Source: Diphasiastrum complanatum (lineage: Eukaryota; Streptophyta; Lycopodiopsida; Lycopodiales; Lycopodiaceae). Taken from it: a DNA stretch of 64,000 bases. Shown here in pieces: positions 1-11,971 of the stretch. The first letter of the stretch is position 1; each line of letters starts with the position of its first letter. Under the pieces are notes generated by a model that was given only the letters and a program-made list of their open reading frames with translations, did not search any database and had not been told where the DNA came from. The stretch is from assembly GCA_029204225.1 (NCBI GenBank), contig CM055102.1, forward strand, positions 62,417,168 through 62,481,167, written 5' to 3'. The translations under genes were made by a program, and so were the position numbers.

Positions 1-697
1 GGACCAAATGGTCCTGACAGCATACCGCTGGCGCCACGGACCGAATGGTCCCGACGGCATACCGCTGGCGTCCCGAGATACGACCCTCAGCTATGTGCCA
101 AGTTAAAAATTTTGAAAGCGGCCTTACAACTGGCGCTTTTACCGAACACTGAAACCCAGAAGGTAATCAGAGTCAGTTTGGGGAAAATCCCACTTTATTG
201 ATAAATCTGAGAAGGTTACATTTCAAGTGTGTGACCGACCCTAGTCTCCGGGGCGCTAGCATGCCAAGGCGAGAGCCATGACAACATTCCAGCAAGGGAG
301 GCTGAGACTTGGTTGGAGCTCGCCCTGAGTCGCAACCCGCACTCCCCTATAGTATTGGTGTGATTCGGCACCCCCCCTCATACCAAGCACTCTACCCAAG
401 CTGGTAAAGCACGTTTTTCTCTCTCTAGGATTTTCTCTTTCTAGAAAGTCATTTTCTCTCTCTAGATTTTATTGATCCCCAGGCTTCCTTTAATCATGCC
501 TAGATCGTGTGAGGTGATTGCACATCGATCTGAGCTCTCTGGACTTCGCTAGAACCGATCAAAGATTTTCAGCCATAGGAACTTGGCACCGGCTGGATTC
601 TGGTCACAGTGGCGCCGGGAGCAGCAGGGGCGCTGCTGGCGCCGGGGACATAGCTGGCGCCGATGGCGCCGGAAGTAAAGCTTGTAAAGGTAGCTTT
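1..697. repeat. Decayed non-coding leader with a 37-bp tandem repeat
   Basis: Positions 1-37 and 38-74 are two copies of a 37-bp unit that differ by a few substitutions; the left end is cut by the window, so more copies may lie outside. Positions 420-470 contain three short TCTCTCTAGA-type repeats. Positions 588-672 are GC-rich with six or more GGCGCC/GGCGCT motifs, including GTGGCGCCGGGA, which resembles the primer-binding region of Tat/Athila-type gypsy elements. No credible gene is visible. It probably belongs to the leader of the gypsy element that follows. Confidence 0.5.
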
Positions 698-2472
698 ACA
701 ACAGGTACCATCAAATAAGAATTAGGTCAGAAGATGTCCAAAAGACAGGATTTCATTCTAGATTTGGTCATTATGAATTCTTAGTGTTGCCATTTGGATT
801 AACTTCTTGGTGGAACATGTAGAACACTTAAAGATTGTCTTGATGAAACTCCGTCAGGAGTTACTCTATGCTACAGAGTCCAAGTGTGAATTCTTTAACC
901 AAGAGTTGCTTTATCTCGGTCATAAGATCACAATAAATGGGATCAAAATTGACGAGGATAAAATCAAAATTGTGATTGAGTGGCCAATTCCGAGAACTGT
1001 GAGACAAGTAAAGTCATTTTAGAGTTTTACACTTTTCTTCAAGAGATTTATTGAGGATTATGCAAAGTTAGCAGCGCTGCTTAATAATCTGACAAAAGGA
1101 TATGTTAATAAAAAGAAAAAGAGGAATCAACCTAGTCCGCCTGTTGTTTGGAATGAGGAATTGAATCAATGTTTTGAGAAACTTAAAACAATGATTGTTT
1201 CAACTCCCATGTTACAAATTGCAAATCTAGATTTACCTTAACGTCGTGATAACAGATGCAAGTGATGTTGTAGTTGGAGCGGTTCTATTACAAATGGATA
1301 GGCCACTAGCGCTTGAGAGCAAAACATTTACTGGTCCTCAGTTGCATTATACTACGCAGGAAAAGGAACTTTTTGCTGTAATCCATGCACTTAAAACTTG
1401 GAGACACTACTTGTATGGTAGTAAGTTTGTAGTGTATACGGATCACCAGCCTCTTAAGTATTTTTGTAACCAACATGATCTTCGGGGGAGAAAAGCTCGA
1501 TGGGCTGAATTGATGCAAGAATTTGATCATGAAATCCGTTACATAAGAGGCAGCTCTAATCAAGTTGCAGATGCTCTTAGTCGGATAGGTGGACTAAAGG
1601 AGTTGTTATTCACCCAGATTTCTACAGATTTATATCTTTCGTTGAGAGGAAAATATAAATCAAACTCCCATTTTGGTCATATTTGGAACATTTTTCAAAC
1701 CAAAAGAAATGTGGAGAGTGTTGAGTCAGAAACGTAGGGGACTCAACTAACTAAGAAGATAAGAAAATTGTGGAATAATTCACCATTTGAGATGGGTTAC
1801 TATTTCAGAATGGAAAAATTTGCATACCTAGTAATGATGAGCTCAAACGTAAGATTTTGTTTGAATGTCATGACATACCCTGTGTTGGACATCCCGGTAT
1901 TTTGAAGACGTATGTTTATCATAGGCAATCTCAGTTGGGAAGATTATCTCCCACTGATTGAGTTTGCATATAATAGTATAAAACATTCTGCTACAGGTTA
2001 CAGTCCTTTTATGCTTATGTACGGTTTCCAACCTCGATCTCTAGTAAATGTTGAGATGAAGTCTGTTAAGATCCAGAAGCTTGCTGATTTTTTGCATGAT
2101 ATGCAAGAGATATTACAAGTGACTAAGGATAGTATCTGTAGTGCTCAGGATAGATCTAAACACTATACCGATCTTAAGATATATCCAAGAGGTTTTAAAG
2201 TTGATGACTGGGTATATCTTAGGGTTCCAAAAAATTCTAAGACATTACGTACAGGGAAGCGTTAAAACATGTCTACCCGTCATTATGGACCTTTCAGGAG
2301 TGTACGTAGAATTGGTTCTTTGCCGTATGAACTCGATCTTCAAGAAAAATGGACTGCACACCTAGTGTTTCATGTAAGTCATTTGAGACTAACTTTACAT
2401 GATGGTGATACAATTGGACCGGATGAGGATTTATCCCATGTGAATTTGTCACTTAGTGTACCTTTGGACTAA
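698..2472 (+). pseudogene. Ty3/gypsy pol remnant (RT, RNase H, integrase ends)
   Basis: Decayed retrotransposon polyprotein. In order: the start of reverse transcriptase ([14 protein letters not shown], then [12 protein letters not shown], about 698-815); a deletion that removes the YxDD catalytic loop; the RT thumb with YLGHKIT (about 810-1240); RNase H with TDASDVVVGAVL and YTDHQPLKYF (1246-1600); the integrase zinc-binding piece HDIPCVGHPGILKT (about 1868); then a jump to the integrase C-terminal part (LPLIEFAYNS, 1912-2265), which removes the DDE catalytic core. 2269-2472 carries the chromodomain-proximal segment (HYGPFR, FHVSHLR). Several in-frame stops and frame changes show it is dead. 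The same pol family recurs at 56395-57095. Confidence 0.9.
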
Positions 2473-2648
2473 GAAAGTACTCATAACCAAAGATAAACAA
2501 TTGTGAAATCGTTCTATCTCTGAGTGCTTAATTTGGTGGAAGTGTCATACTGACGATGATGATGATTCGTGGGAGAGAGTTGATAGCATAAAGAAGAATT
2601 TCTTGAAGTTTAGCTTCTAAGGATAGAAGCAGTTTAAGAAGGGAAGAA

Positions 2649-3174
2649 TGTTATGTCCATGACCAGTGCATAGGATACAATATACTCCTAGCCTTGGATA
2701 CACAGTACTCTAGTGAAACAAGCTGTTAGTAATGCCACGTCATACTGGACGTGACCCGAAAGTAACTAATATCCTTGTGAGGCCCAAAACACACTAAACG
2801 GAGTTTAGACAAGGTATAAGACCGTGTATGCACGTGTAGAGTTATCAATAGCAATTGTATGAATAGTTGGTCCATGCTTAGAACTCTATTCTAGGTGAAT
2901 CTATATATAGGGAACTTAGGGCTATGCATGGCTATGTGCCAAAGATGCTTTTGGCTCTATATATTGGGTCCAAACTCGTCCTACTCCTCATCATGGTTTT
3001 GGATTCATTGCCAGGCTCTGTAATTTGTAGAGACAAATTGCTCCTAAGTAATAAACACTTTCCCAGCCTCCAATCCAAATAGATTTTGATGATATAGAAT
3101 TATCAATGATCAATATTCTTTTATAATATTGTATCAATTTATTACTTTAATGAATTGAGTAGCAGACATTGACA
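2649..3174 (+). repeat. LTR of the preceding gypsy element (probable 3' LTR)
   Basis: It begins TGTTATGTCC directly after a purine-rich tract (AGAAGGGAAGAA) that fits a polypurine tract, placed about 175 bp after the end of pol. A TATA-like CTATATATAG lies at 2901-2910. Positions about 2733-2800 match 39723-39790 closely (CGTGACCCGAAAGTAACTAA and flanks), so this belongs to the same LTR family as 39719-40163. The 3' boundary near 3174 is a guess from an ATTGACA ending. Confidence 0.65.
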
Positions 3175-3291
3175 CCTGTAGAACTAAGAATCTTCTATGA
3201 ACCATGTTTGATGATATTATGAACATTGACCTTTCTTTGAAGGGATGTGCAAGTATGCACGAACATACCTGAAGAATCAGATCAAGCATAA

Positions 3292-3875
3292 GAAGCCCTC
3301 TGGGCTTAAGGACTGATTTCTCTTTGAGGGTATGTGCAGGTACTCGAGAAAATGCTAGAAGAACAAGAATAAAACAAGAAACTTTGACAAAGTCTATAAT
3401 GAAGGCTCAATATAGTCTATAAAGAAGGCTTATTATTAAGTCTATAATGAAGGCTCAGTGGAGTCTATAAAGAACAGGATAAGGCCTAGGGTTTGATCAC
3501 CCTAGTGACCTTTTCCACCATGATTGAGGATGGGCAACCTCTAGAAAATAAGTGCCAATGACCATGATTGAGGATGGGCAACCTCTAGAAAAAAAGGGCC
3601 TATGCATTAATGGACATTATGCAAAACAAGATGGACATATACCTTGGCTCTTCCTTAGGAAGACTGCACTTGGGTGAATCCCCAAGTTGTAACCATGTAA
3701 AATTATATGTAATTAAAAGTGAAGTTGGAACCTTGTAGCACCTACCTCCCACCTACTTTTCCTCATGCATTCTAGGCTATTTGACACCTAGAATGGGGCG
3801 CCCTCCTACACTCTCACTTCATATGCCAAATCATCATAATAACTCTCCCAAGCTAATACACATCACCCATTCACC
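3292..3875 (+). repeat. Direct repeat, copy A (LTR-like U3 segment)
   Basis: This 584-bp block recurs at 5769-6338 in the same orientation with high similarity. Both contain CCTAGGGT(T/C)(T/G)(G/A)ATCACCC-type sequence and several GTCTATAATGAAGGCTC motifs. Copy A continues into a TATA box, a CT tract and a primer-binding site; copy B is cut at 6338. This fits 5' and truncated 3' LTRs of one short element, or two insertions of one family. A short related piece, GATTGAGGATGGGCAACCTC, is itself duplicated within copy A at 3522 and 3567. Confidence 0.75.
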
Positions 3876-4010
3876 CTCTCTAGCTAATACACCTCATCCA
3901 TGCACTCACTTCATCCTAAGTCCAATTGGAGTCTTCCTCACACCTCACACCTCACACCTCATGCACTTGAACTTGACACCTCACTCACTTTGGAAGGACT
4001 CTCCACTCTC

Positions 4011-4018
4011 TATATAAG
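4011..4018 (+). promoter_or_regulatory. TATA box of LTR-like element
   Basis: TATATAAG follows copy A of the direct repeat and precedes the CT tract and primer-binding site, which is the order expected for the U3/R boundary of an LTR. Transcription would start near 4045. Inferred from position only. Confidence 0.5.
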
Positions 4019-4204
4019 TGGAAATGTGCCCCTCTATCAAGAGGATGGAAGGATGTTGCATCCAAACTCTGCCATTTTGTTGTTTGTTGTGTACAAGTGC
4101 TTTGGAGAAGAGGATTGAGGCATTACCTCAAGGAGGCTATGTTATTTTGTGATTACAAGATTTTTGGAGCTCAAACCCTCAGATTTCTATCTCTCTCACA
4201 CAAA

Positions 4205-4206
<2 letters not shown>

Positions 4207-4272
<66 letters not shown>
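4207..4272 (+). repeat. (CT)33 microsatellite
   Basis: Uninterrupted CT dinucleotides about 190 bp downstream of the TATA box, inside the LTR-like unit. The CT strand is the sense strand of the element. Confidence 0.97.
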
Positions 4273-4274
<2 letters not shown>

Positions 4275-4346
4275 CACCTTCTCTCGAAACCATGGTATGC
4301 TCTTGAAACTGTTACCGATATGTAAGAATGGTTGATCAGTACTTTT

Positions 4347-4640
4347 GCATGTCATACTATTTGTGGCCTATTGTCCATGCATGTCAGATCTAGGGCTCGC
4401 ATGTCAGATTTGAAACTTGCATGTCATAGCGTCTGTGGCCTATTGTCCATGCATGTCAGATCTAGAGCTTGCATGTCAGATTTGAGGCTTGCATGTCACA
4501 CCATGCATTGCCAAATGACCATGCATGTCACTTCATGACTGTTGCATGTCAAGAATCTATGAACCCTTATGATTTCATGTCAAGAATCTAAGATCTATTG
4601 CATTGCATATCAAGAATCTAAGATCCAACATGATTGCATG
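4347..4640 (+). repeat. 72-bp tandem repeat rich in GCATGTCA
   Basis: Two good 72-bp copies (4347-4418 and 4419-4490) contain TGTGGCCTATTGTCCATGCA and two TTGCATGTCAGAT-type motifs. They decay into further GCATGTCA-containing stretches to about 4640. The array lies in the U5 part of the LTR-like unit. Open reading frames over it are repeat artefacts. Confidence 0.8.
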
Positions 4641-4831
4641 TCGGAAAGATTAAGACTTATGAAGAAATTTCTATACTTTTGTTAAGCTAGATATGGAATT
4701 AAGATTATTGAATATGAACTAAGTCTATGTTAAGTTGATGTTCCTACATCTAAGACCCCTATTAGAATCCATTGTATATGTAATTGGCATTGGCCAATTG
4801 GATTCGCATAATGAAAAGAAAAGAATCCTTT

Positions 4832-4847
4832 GGGGGGGGGGGGGGGG
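4832..4847 (+). repeat. Poly(G) run
   Basis: Sixteen consecutive G residues followed by TCCCCA. It could form a G-quadruplex. Two comparable runs occur at 37708 and 47766. Confidence 0.95.
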
Positions 4848-5007
4848 TCCCCATCAGTGCTTCCGTTGTTGTGTCAATGAGTCTATGTGATGCAATGCTT
4901 TTTCAGTTTTAGTTGATTCGAGACTAGCTTTATGTGAATGATAAGCCAATTAAATCTTTTGGCCTTTAAGAACTTAGGACAGACCTTCACCCTTGAGTTC
5001 ACAGTTT

Positions 5008-5770
5008 TGGTATCAGAGCTATGGTTTAATTTGTCGTGAACTTGACATGAAGCCCTTGTATGTTCATGCATGCAGAAGAACATAAAGCTCCACCCGATGT
5101 TTAAGAGGTCTTGTGCTACAAAAAGCAAGAACTGCTTGGAAAAGATCAAGAAGACCAAGAATCCTGCTAGGCATGACGAAGAACCAGATGACAATAAAAC
5201 ACTGGAAGCCTACTTGCGAAGAACTAGAAGGCCATGTTTATCAAGAACATACAACCCGAGACTAGTTTCGACCATAAAATCATTGAAGGCCGTACTAGTA
5301 AAACAAAGGAAAAATTTCTTGGACCATAATGATTGTCCACTGGGACTACAATAATGTTTTAAATGTAAATCTTGAAATAATTTAGAGAAAAACATCAAAT
5401 AGGATGTTAAATTCTAAGTTGTTTCCAAGAATGATTTTGATTCAATACTATCAGTACTTTTCTTTGAATGCTTAAACATGCAAGTTATGAAATCTAAGCC
5501 TTTAGTAGCTTAATGCACGATATGTAATGTTATTTTACACTTGTTTGCATACTTTATGCAAACCTTGATGATAAGTTGAATTAAATCAACCATAAATGAG
5601 AAAGAATTCCTTGTGATTATCGTTAGAGTATAGAAGCATTGCTTCTTAGAATAATTTCTTGATTAAGATGGACCCAGATTTTAAGCATCTTTTGAAATCA
5701 TGAATAGGAAGTTAAACCTCCTAAGACATTATGTAAAACCATGACTAGTATGACAACATACTAAGGAGGA
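5008..5770 (+). other. tRNA-Met primer-binding site and short non-coding internal region
   Basis: TGGTATCAGAGC at 5008-5019 is the classical primer-binding site complementary to initiator tRNA-Met. It lies just after an LTR-like end (TTCACA, about 5003). The following 750 bp up to the second direct repeat has only one modest reading frame: 5070-5354, about 94 codons, lysine/arginine-rich, beginning MQKNIKLHPMFK. That could be the start of a gag, but I recognise no domain. The rest is AT-rich with no gene. Confidence 0.6.
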
Positions 5771-6338
5771 AGCCCTCTGGGCTTAAGGACTGATCTCTCT
5801 TTGAGGGTATGTGCAGGTACTCGACAAAGTGCCAGAAGAACAAGAATCAAAACAAGAAGCTTTCTAAGCTTAAAGATAGTAAACAAGAAGGATTTTGACA
5901 AAGTCTATAATGAAGGCTCAATATAGTCTATAAAGAAGGCTTATTATTTATTAAGTCTATAATGAAGGCTCAGTGGAGTCTATAAAGAACAGCATAAGGC
6001 CTAGGGTCTAATCACCCTAGTGACCTTTTCCACCATGATTGAGGATGGGCAACCTCTAGAAAAAAGGGCCTATGAATTGATGGACATTATGCAAAACAAG
6101 ATGGACATATACCTTGGCTCTTCCTTAGGAAGATTGCACTTGGGTGAATCCCCAAGTTGTAACCATGTAAAATTATATGTAATTAAAAGTCAAGTTGGAA
6201 CCTTGTACTTCCCACCTACTTTTCCTCATGCATTCTAAGCTATTTGACACCTATAATGGAGCGCCCTCCTACACTCTCACTTCATATGCCAAATCATCAT
6301 AATAACTCTCCCAAGCTAATACACATCACCCATTCACC
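5769..6338 (+). repeat. Direct repeat, copy B (truncated LTR-like segment)
   Basis: Same-orientation duplicate of 3292-3875. It ends abruptly at 6338, where copia-related sequence takes over. It differs from copy A by small indels, for example an extra TTTATTATTTA-type stretch near 5945. Confidence 0.75.
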
Positions 6339-6599
6339 AGTTGGGCCCTAGCCACCGGAAGCTTCCTTTTAGAGATTCCTATTGGCTATAAGTAGGAAAA
6401 TTGTGTCATTTGTTATTCAGCTGATGATATTGATCTCTCTCTTTAGTCTCCTTAATCTCTCCCTTTCCTGCTTTCTAGGGCTAAGTCTTGCTTATGTGTG
6501 GCTTTCATAGCTTAAGTCTTGCTTATGTGATGCCTTCTTAGATTATAGCTCTAGATCAGTTGTGGCTCTATTCGTAACTACAAGGACGTTTCTGATCAA

Positions 6600-9480
6600 G
6601 CTCTCTACAACAACAAGGAGAAGCCAAAGAAGCAGTTCAAGCCTAAGAGGGAGTTAGACTGAAAGCAGAACCGAGACCAACAATCAGAGGGAGCCAACAA
6701 TGGTGGTTGGAAGAACAAATGAAAGCCTAAATAGCAGAATGGCGACAAGAAAAACATGCATGAGATGCAGATGCGAAGGACATACTGTCGATTCATGTTG
6801 GCTCATTTCGAGGATTGAGTGTATCCATTGCCACAAGAAGGGTCATGCAGCCATGGATTGCTACTAGAACCCGAGGAACAAGCAGCCTTAAGTAAAGCGG
6901 GAGAACAATAATAGTTCTTCCTACGTCAAAGAGCCAGAAAGCTCGAAGATGGGCAAAGATAGGTTGAACAGTGAAAATTCGACGACTATCCATGTACAGA
7001 TGTATGTGCAGCCTCCACATCTGTGACACACAAGAGGTGATCCTTGATTCAGGAGCTACTTCACACTTCATTACATCAAGACGAATAATGTTTGATTTTC
7101 GAAGTACTGATCCATCAAGATTCATAGAAGTTAGAGATGGATCAAAATAATGAGTGAATGGTATTGGTTCGTTATGGCTCAATACAAACGGTAGAGACCG
7201 ATAACTCGAAGATGTTCTCTTCGTACAAACATGTAATGTCATTGAAGCCAGCACAAGGAAGACGCAAGGGCAACCTGTATCATTTGAGGGTACATCTACC
7301 AACAGATCAAGCACATCAAGCCCATGATTTTGTAGATGTTCTATGGAACATGCGACTATGCCACACGAACTCAATGGCATTGTATCAAGCAAGCCAACAT
7401 GGAGCTATCACAAGAGTAATCATCTCGAATGCAACTAGTTCAACCACCTGTGACGTGTGCATGAAAGGGAAGATGTCCCGAACGCCATTTACCAGAGACT
7501 CCTACAGAACAACGAAGATTCTGGAACTGGTACATTTGGACATTTGTGGACCTTTTAATGTGATCTCAGTAGGAGGCTTGAAGTACTATATAACCTTCAT
7601 TGACGACTATAGTAAGTTCACCTAAGTCTACGTCATTCACAACAAATCAGAGACATTCGACAAGTTCACAGAATATGTGAACTAGACAAAAAGATGCACA
7701 GGAAACAAGGTGAAGCAGATTAGAACAAATCGTGGTGGAGAGTACATCTCAAACCGATTCACTGATTTCTGCAATGATCGAGGAATCCTTCATAGAAGGA
7801 CAACATCCTATACATTGTAGCACAATGGTGTCGCAGAAAGAAAGAACAAGACTCTCATGGAAGCCGCAAGGTGCATGATGGCCTATTCGAAGGCACCAAG
7901 AGTGCTATGGGCTGAAGCAGTAGCTATAGCTGCCTACATCCAGAACAAGATAGGCAAATCAGGTGTTCCTCACACGACACCACACAAACTATGGTGGGGT
8001 AGAAAACCCAATCTGACATATGTTCGAATTTTTGGCTGTGCAACTTATGCACATATTTTTGATAAGCTTCAAAAGAAGCTCGACGAGAAGGTTGAATTAG
8101 GATACCTCGTCGGATATGTCATACTATAGGATTTACATGTCAGAAACGAATCTAGTGAAGACTGTCAGAGACGTCAAGTTTGATGAGACCAGAACAATGG
8201 TCGACAATGATTCTGCTAGCTATGAAGTCCTAGGGAAACAATATTATGACCTGCCAATGATGACAGAGGGAGCAAAACCCGAACAGTCAGATGAAGATGT
8301 TCGAGCTCCACATCAGTTGAGCGACGAATCAGATGAAGAAAGGTTCGCAAGCCTGCCCGCTGCTAGAACTCCTGTAAACCGAGATGGTGCCGGATCTAGC
8401 CAAAGAGACAAAGGCAAGAGCATTGCAGTACCAGAAGAATCTCCTAGAAGATTAATGAGAGAGCGAAGAGCGCCAACAAGATTTGTGCCAGGCAGCTCGG
8501 CTTCTACATTCGAAGAATTTTGTGGATTCAGTGGCGAACCACAAATATTCGAGGAAGCCATTGACAGTTCAGAGAAGGACAAATGGATCCAATCCATGAA
8601 TGAAAAAATCGAATCCATGAAGAAGAATGAGATATGGACACTGCAACCAGTGCCAGAGAAACAAAAAATAATGCAATGCAAATGGGTTTACAAACTCAAG
8701 TATGGACCGAATGGAGATGTTTCGAGATACAAGGCTAGACTTGTAGCGAAGGGTTTATCTCAGAAGTATGGCATTGACTACATTGAGACCTTCTCTCCAG
8801 TGCTGAAACATAATTTTTTACACCTACTATTATCATATGCAGCTGCATACGACCTCTAGATTCACATCGTTGATGAGAAGACAACAATTCAGCATGAATC
8901 CAGGCTTAGCACACTAGAAGATCGCAAATCAAATCTTATAGTACCTTCAGCAGATGAAGGATTATGGGCTGTGTTATTCTCGTGATGCAGGTTTCCAGAT
9001 GCACTCCTACAGTGATGCTAGCTGGGCATCTCTCAAGGACGACTGTAAAAGTGTCTCAGGAGGGTGCACCATTGCAGTAGGCACAACAATTATCTGGGTC
9101 AGCAAGAAGCAAACCATTATAGCTCAATCATCCTATGAAGCAAGATGCATTGCAACCGTGAAGATGGCCAACGAAATCTCATGGATAAGATAGTTTCTTG
9201 ACGGACTGGGTGAAACCAACCAAGACCACCAATTCTGCAGATGGATAATTCTTTTGCAATTCATCTGACAAAGGATCCCGTGTTTCACTCAAGGATGAAA
9301 CACATCGCAATCAAGTACCACTTGATAAGGGACCTGGTCACTAGAAGGGAATTGAAAACTAGCTTCATTGGCATGAAGCAAATGGTGGCAGACATCTTCA
9401 CCAAGGCCCTAGACAAAGATTTGTTCGATAGGCAGAGAAAGAGTCTAGGAGTTATAAAGCTACCACGCTTTGAGAGGGAG
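6600..9480 (+). pseudogene. Ty1/copia gag-pol pseudogene 1
   Basis: Recognisable copia domains in order, spread over three frames. Two CCHC-type knuckles of gag (CRCEGHTVDSCW and CIHCHKKGHAAMDC, about 6758-6866). Protease with DSGATSHF (about 7040). GAG-pre-integrase with LCHTNS and CDVCMKGK (7345-7475). Integrase with DICGPF, RTNRGGEY and NGVAERKN (7540-7850); the second catalytic aspartate is replaced by asparagine in RTNRGGEY. RT N-terminal half with [13 protein letters not shown] and KARLVAKG (to 8859). Then a large deletion that removes the YVDD catalytic segment, followed by RNase H with YSDASWAS (9010) and the tail MVADIFTKALD (9390). Many stops are present. The segment 6339-6600 upstream is non-coding, and the element has no 5' LTR of its own here. 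Confidence 0.92.
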
Positions 9481-9494
9481 CTAAAGAAACAAAT

Positions 9495-10378
9495 TGTTTC
9501 TGGCCACAAAGATATGATGACTTTAGAGCTCAAGGCAGAAGAGAAACAAGGGAGCTGCGTGGTCGCGAACAGAAAAGCTTTGAGGATCGAAGACATGAAG
9601 ACGACGGTCAAACTTACACGAACACGAACACGAACTTGAACACGAGCACAAACATGAACACGAATACGAACACAAACACAAACACGAAGATAAAAGATTC
9701 GTGGACCCAAGGCGACCTAATGACAAAGCCAAAGGCACAGAAGACACGAAGACCCAAGCGACGGCGGATCTCCATGGTGAAAGGATAGATGAGATAGCGG
9801 AAGTACTAGGAGGACATCATCCTTCGGAAACTGACAGGATACCATTAGGATGTGCCTAATTAGCCGTTCTTGTAATCTCCTGATTTGCTAATCTTGTCCT
9901 CCTCTCTACATACATGTAGATCCTGATTATTAATAATGCAATTGTCATAGATTGGCAAAATACCAATGTAAGCTGAGCACTGTGTAGCCAGCAAGCTAAG
10001 GTTCAAGAAGTCCTCTAGTAAGCACGACAACTTTTGATTCGCGAATGACAGAGTTTCTTTTCGCGTCGAGCGCTGTGTGGTCTGTCACACCATCGCTTAA
10101 GAAATTCTCTGATAATGTAGTAGATGTTTTATGCAGAAGAGTTTCTTGTCTTGAACATGATCGAATGCTTAATTGTCTGATGGTTGTATGTTTGTAATCA
10201 GCTAGTTTCAATCTTATTTCGCACACTGGTTTTACCTTGTCGAATGCATAAGTAAATTCTATGTAGGTCAACAGTGTTTGTCCTGACTTTGGAGGATTGT
10301 AGATCCTATCACAGAGGGCAGTAGACCCGAGGACAGAATCGAATTCCATCTAAGTTTGTTTCTGTGAGAATCTCAACA
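9495..10378 (+). repeat. Copia LTR, copy 1 (884 bp)
   Basis: It begins TGTTTCTGGCC after the purine-rich GAGAGGGAGCTAAAG at the end of copia pol, and ends TCTCAACA. A second copy of the same LTR lies at 14959-15785. This copy is followed by a corrupted primer-binding site (GTGTATAAGAGG) and then by unrelated gypsy sequence. It therefore acts as the 3' LTR of pseudogene 1 but still carries a few bases of a 5' leader, which suggests recombination between elements. Confidence 0.85.
9613..9692 (+). repeat. Hexanucleotide (AACACG)n array inside the LTR
   Basis: About 13 degenerate AACACG/AACACA units lie inside the copia LTR. The sister LTR has only about three units (15077-15094), so the array has expanded or contracted since the copies diverged. 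Confidence 0.9.
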
Positions 10379-10404
10379 ACGTGTATAAGAGGACAAAACA
10401 ATTC

Positions 10405-10925
10405 GTGTCTAGATACCCACTGCACCTTTATCAGAAAGGGAGAATTCCCAATAGGACTGAGAGCTTCAGGATTTTTACGTTCCAAGTCTCCAACTCTGCT
10501 CTTGAAGCTAGATTGTTGGCTTTAGTTTCCAAGCTGAGTTTCTAAACAAGATGAGAATTAATAAAATTATGAGTTGAACCATTGTCCAATAAAATACTCA
10601 CTTCTTGATCTTTAATTGTCCCAATTAAATGAAAAAGTTTATTAGGCAAGAAAGAAGTAGTACTAAAAGAACATTCACACTCACAATCAGTCAGGTTAAT
10701 TTCCAAAGTCTTAAACATTGCCTCCTGGGATTTCAATCATGTGAGCAGACACTTTCTTCCTTTCTGGAAAAAATTTCATCATATGCCCAGGCTTTTTACA
10801 AACGAAACATAAGTTCTCTTTCTTAGCCTTTTTCTGAGACATAGATTTCTTAAATCTCTTTCTCTTCGATGCTGCTTGATCTAATTCATCAAAATCATAA
10901 GCTCAACATTTGTTTTTCAATTTGA
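10405..10925 (-). pseudogene. Gypsy gag-protease fragment
   Basis: Reading down the minus strand: a lysine-rich gag tail, a zinc knuckle CFVCKKPGHMMKF in which the last cysteine is replaced by phenylalanine, then a retropepsin-like segment with LIGTIKDQEVSILLDNGSTH and NFI. The usual catalytic triplet is DSG or DTG; here the serine or threonine is asparagine. Frame breaks separate knuckle and protease. It abuts the copia LTR end at about 10405, so it is a nested or recombined fragment. Confidence 0.8.
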
Positions 10926-11126
10926 TATCGGAAGCACATGGAAGGCATTTTAATTTTGCATTCTATTTCTCCATCTGATCTTTTGTCTCAGCCTTCATCC
11001 ATAAGTTCAGATAATAAACTATCTGATACATTTTTGCATACAAACATCATTGGGATTTTGTGTACATTGACACTTGAAAACCACAAATATTTTCAAGAAG
11101 ATAAACCAACTCAATCTGACTGTTTT

Positions 11127-11845
11127 TTATCCCATGCGTATCTTTAATGAATTTTTTACATCATTATATATCTTGCAACGAAACGATTCTGAAACTGCAG
11201 CATCTGGTGCAATCCATTCATCACTTTCAAAACTAGGTAATGGAATTGGGACTATTTGTCTAAAATCTCCTTTTGTATTAGGAATGTACATTGATTCATA
11301 AAAAAAGATCCCACTATCAGCTAGACCTTTTGCAGTTCTACCTCGATATTGCAACTGTCCAATATCAATGTGGATAACATCTAATACACCTGCTAGAGAT
11401 CCATTGGGCTCCCATTCATTTATGTTGGATGGATATAAATCTGCAAGAAGATAATGATCAGATTGGCAAGTTTACTATTAGATATTTATAAATGACAAAA
11501 ATCTAAGTATCAAAAATATCAATACTCACAGTTGTTTTTTTTGTGATCTTGACAGTTGAATCCTTGCACATTTATCTCTAAATGCATATATACATGTTGG
11601 ATTAGAATTCCAGAAATAGATTTTCCTCTTGATGATGTTTTGAAATCCAAAATTCTGGCCTTCCAATAAGATCGAAATGATAGTTTTGACCTTTTGCTTT
11701 TTTGAAATGCTCCTCTTGCTGATGGATGCATCAAAACCCAAGAGTTTTTTGAATATTTTTTTGGCACCCATAATCCATTATCATCTTTCTCGTTGAATAG
11801 AAGCATAGAGTCGATTGAGGAGCACGACTTTCTTGATGGTGCCAT
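11127..11845 (-). CDS. Uncharacterised two-exon gene, about 209 aa
   Basis: Exon 1 is 11845-11530 (ATG at 11845; an alternative upstream ATG at 11971 is in the same frame) and exon 2 is 11440-11127. The donor GTGAGT and the acceptor TTCTTGCAG are near-consensus, and joining them completes a tyrosine codon and keeps the frame open to a stop, giving 209 residues. The N-terminus is basic and serine-rich (MAPSRKSCSSIDS). The middle has SYWKARILDF followed by a beta-strand-like stretch (GILIQHVYMHLEIN), which loosely recalls Tudor/PWWP-like small barrels, but I cannot assign a family. The C-terminal half has QYRGRTAKGLADSG and PIPLPSFESDEWIAPD. No membrane segment or signal peptide is seen. It may be a complete small gene or the surviving part of a larger one. 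No stop interrupts the model, unlike neighbouring remnants. Confidence 0.5.
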
Positions 11846-11971
11846 TCGTAATGTGCATGCAAAAAATCTGAAACACTGAACTATAAATATGGAAATATGC
11901 GTAGACAAAAAGCCATGAATATGAAAATATGTGTTGGCATAAATTTGAAACATTGATCTATTTGGCGCCAT

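Noticed and set aside
4332-4538. 68-codon frame with MHVRSRA/MSDLKLACH repeats as a repetitive protein
   Set aside because: It is the translation of the 72-bp GCATGTCA repeat within an LTR-like unit.
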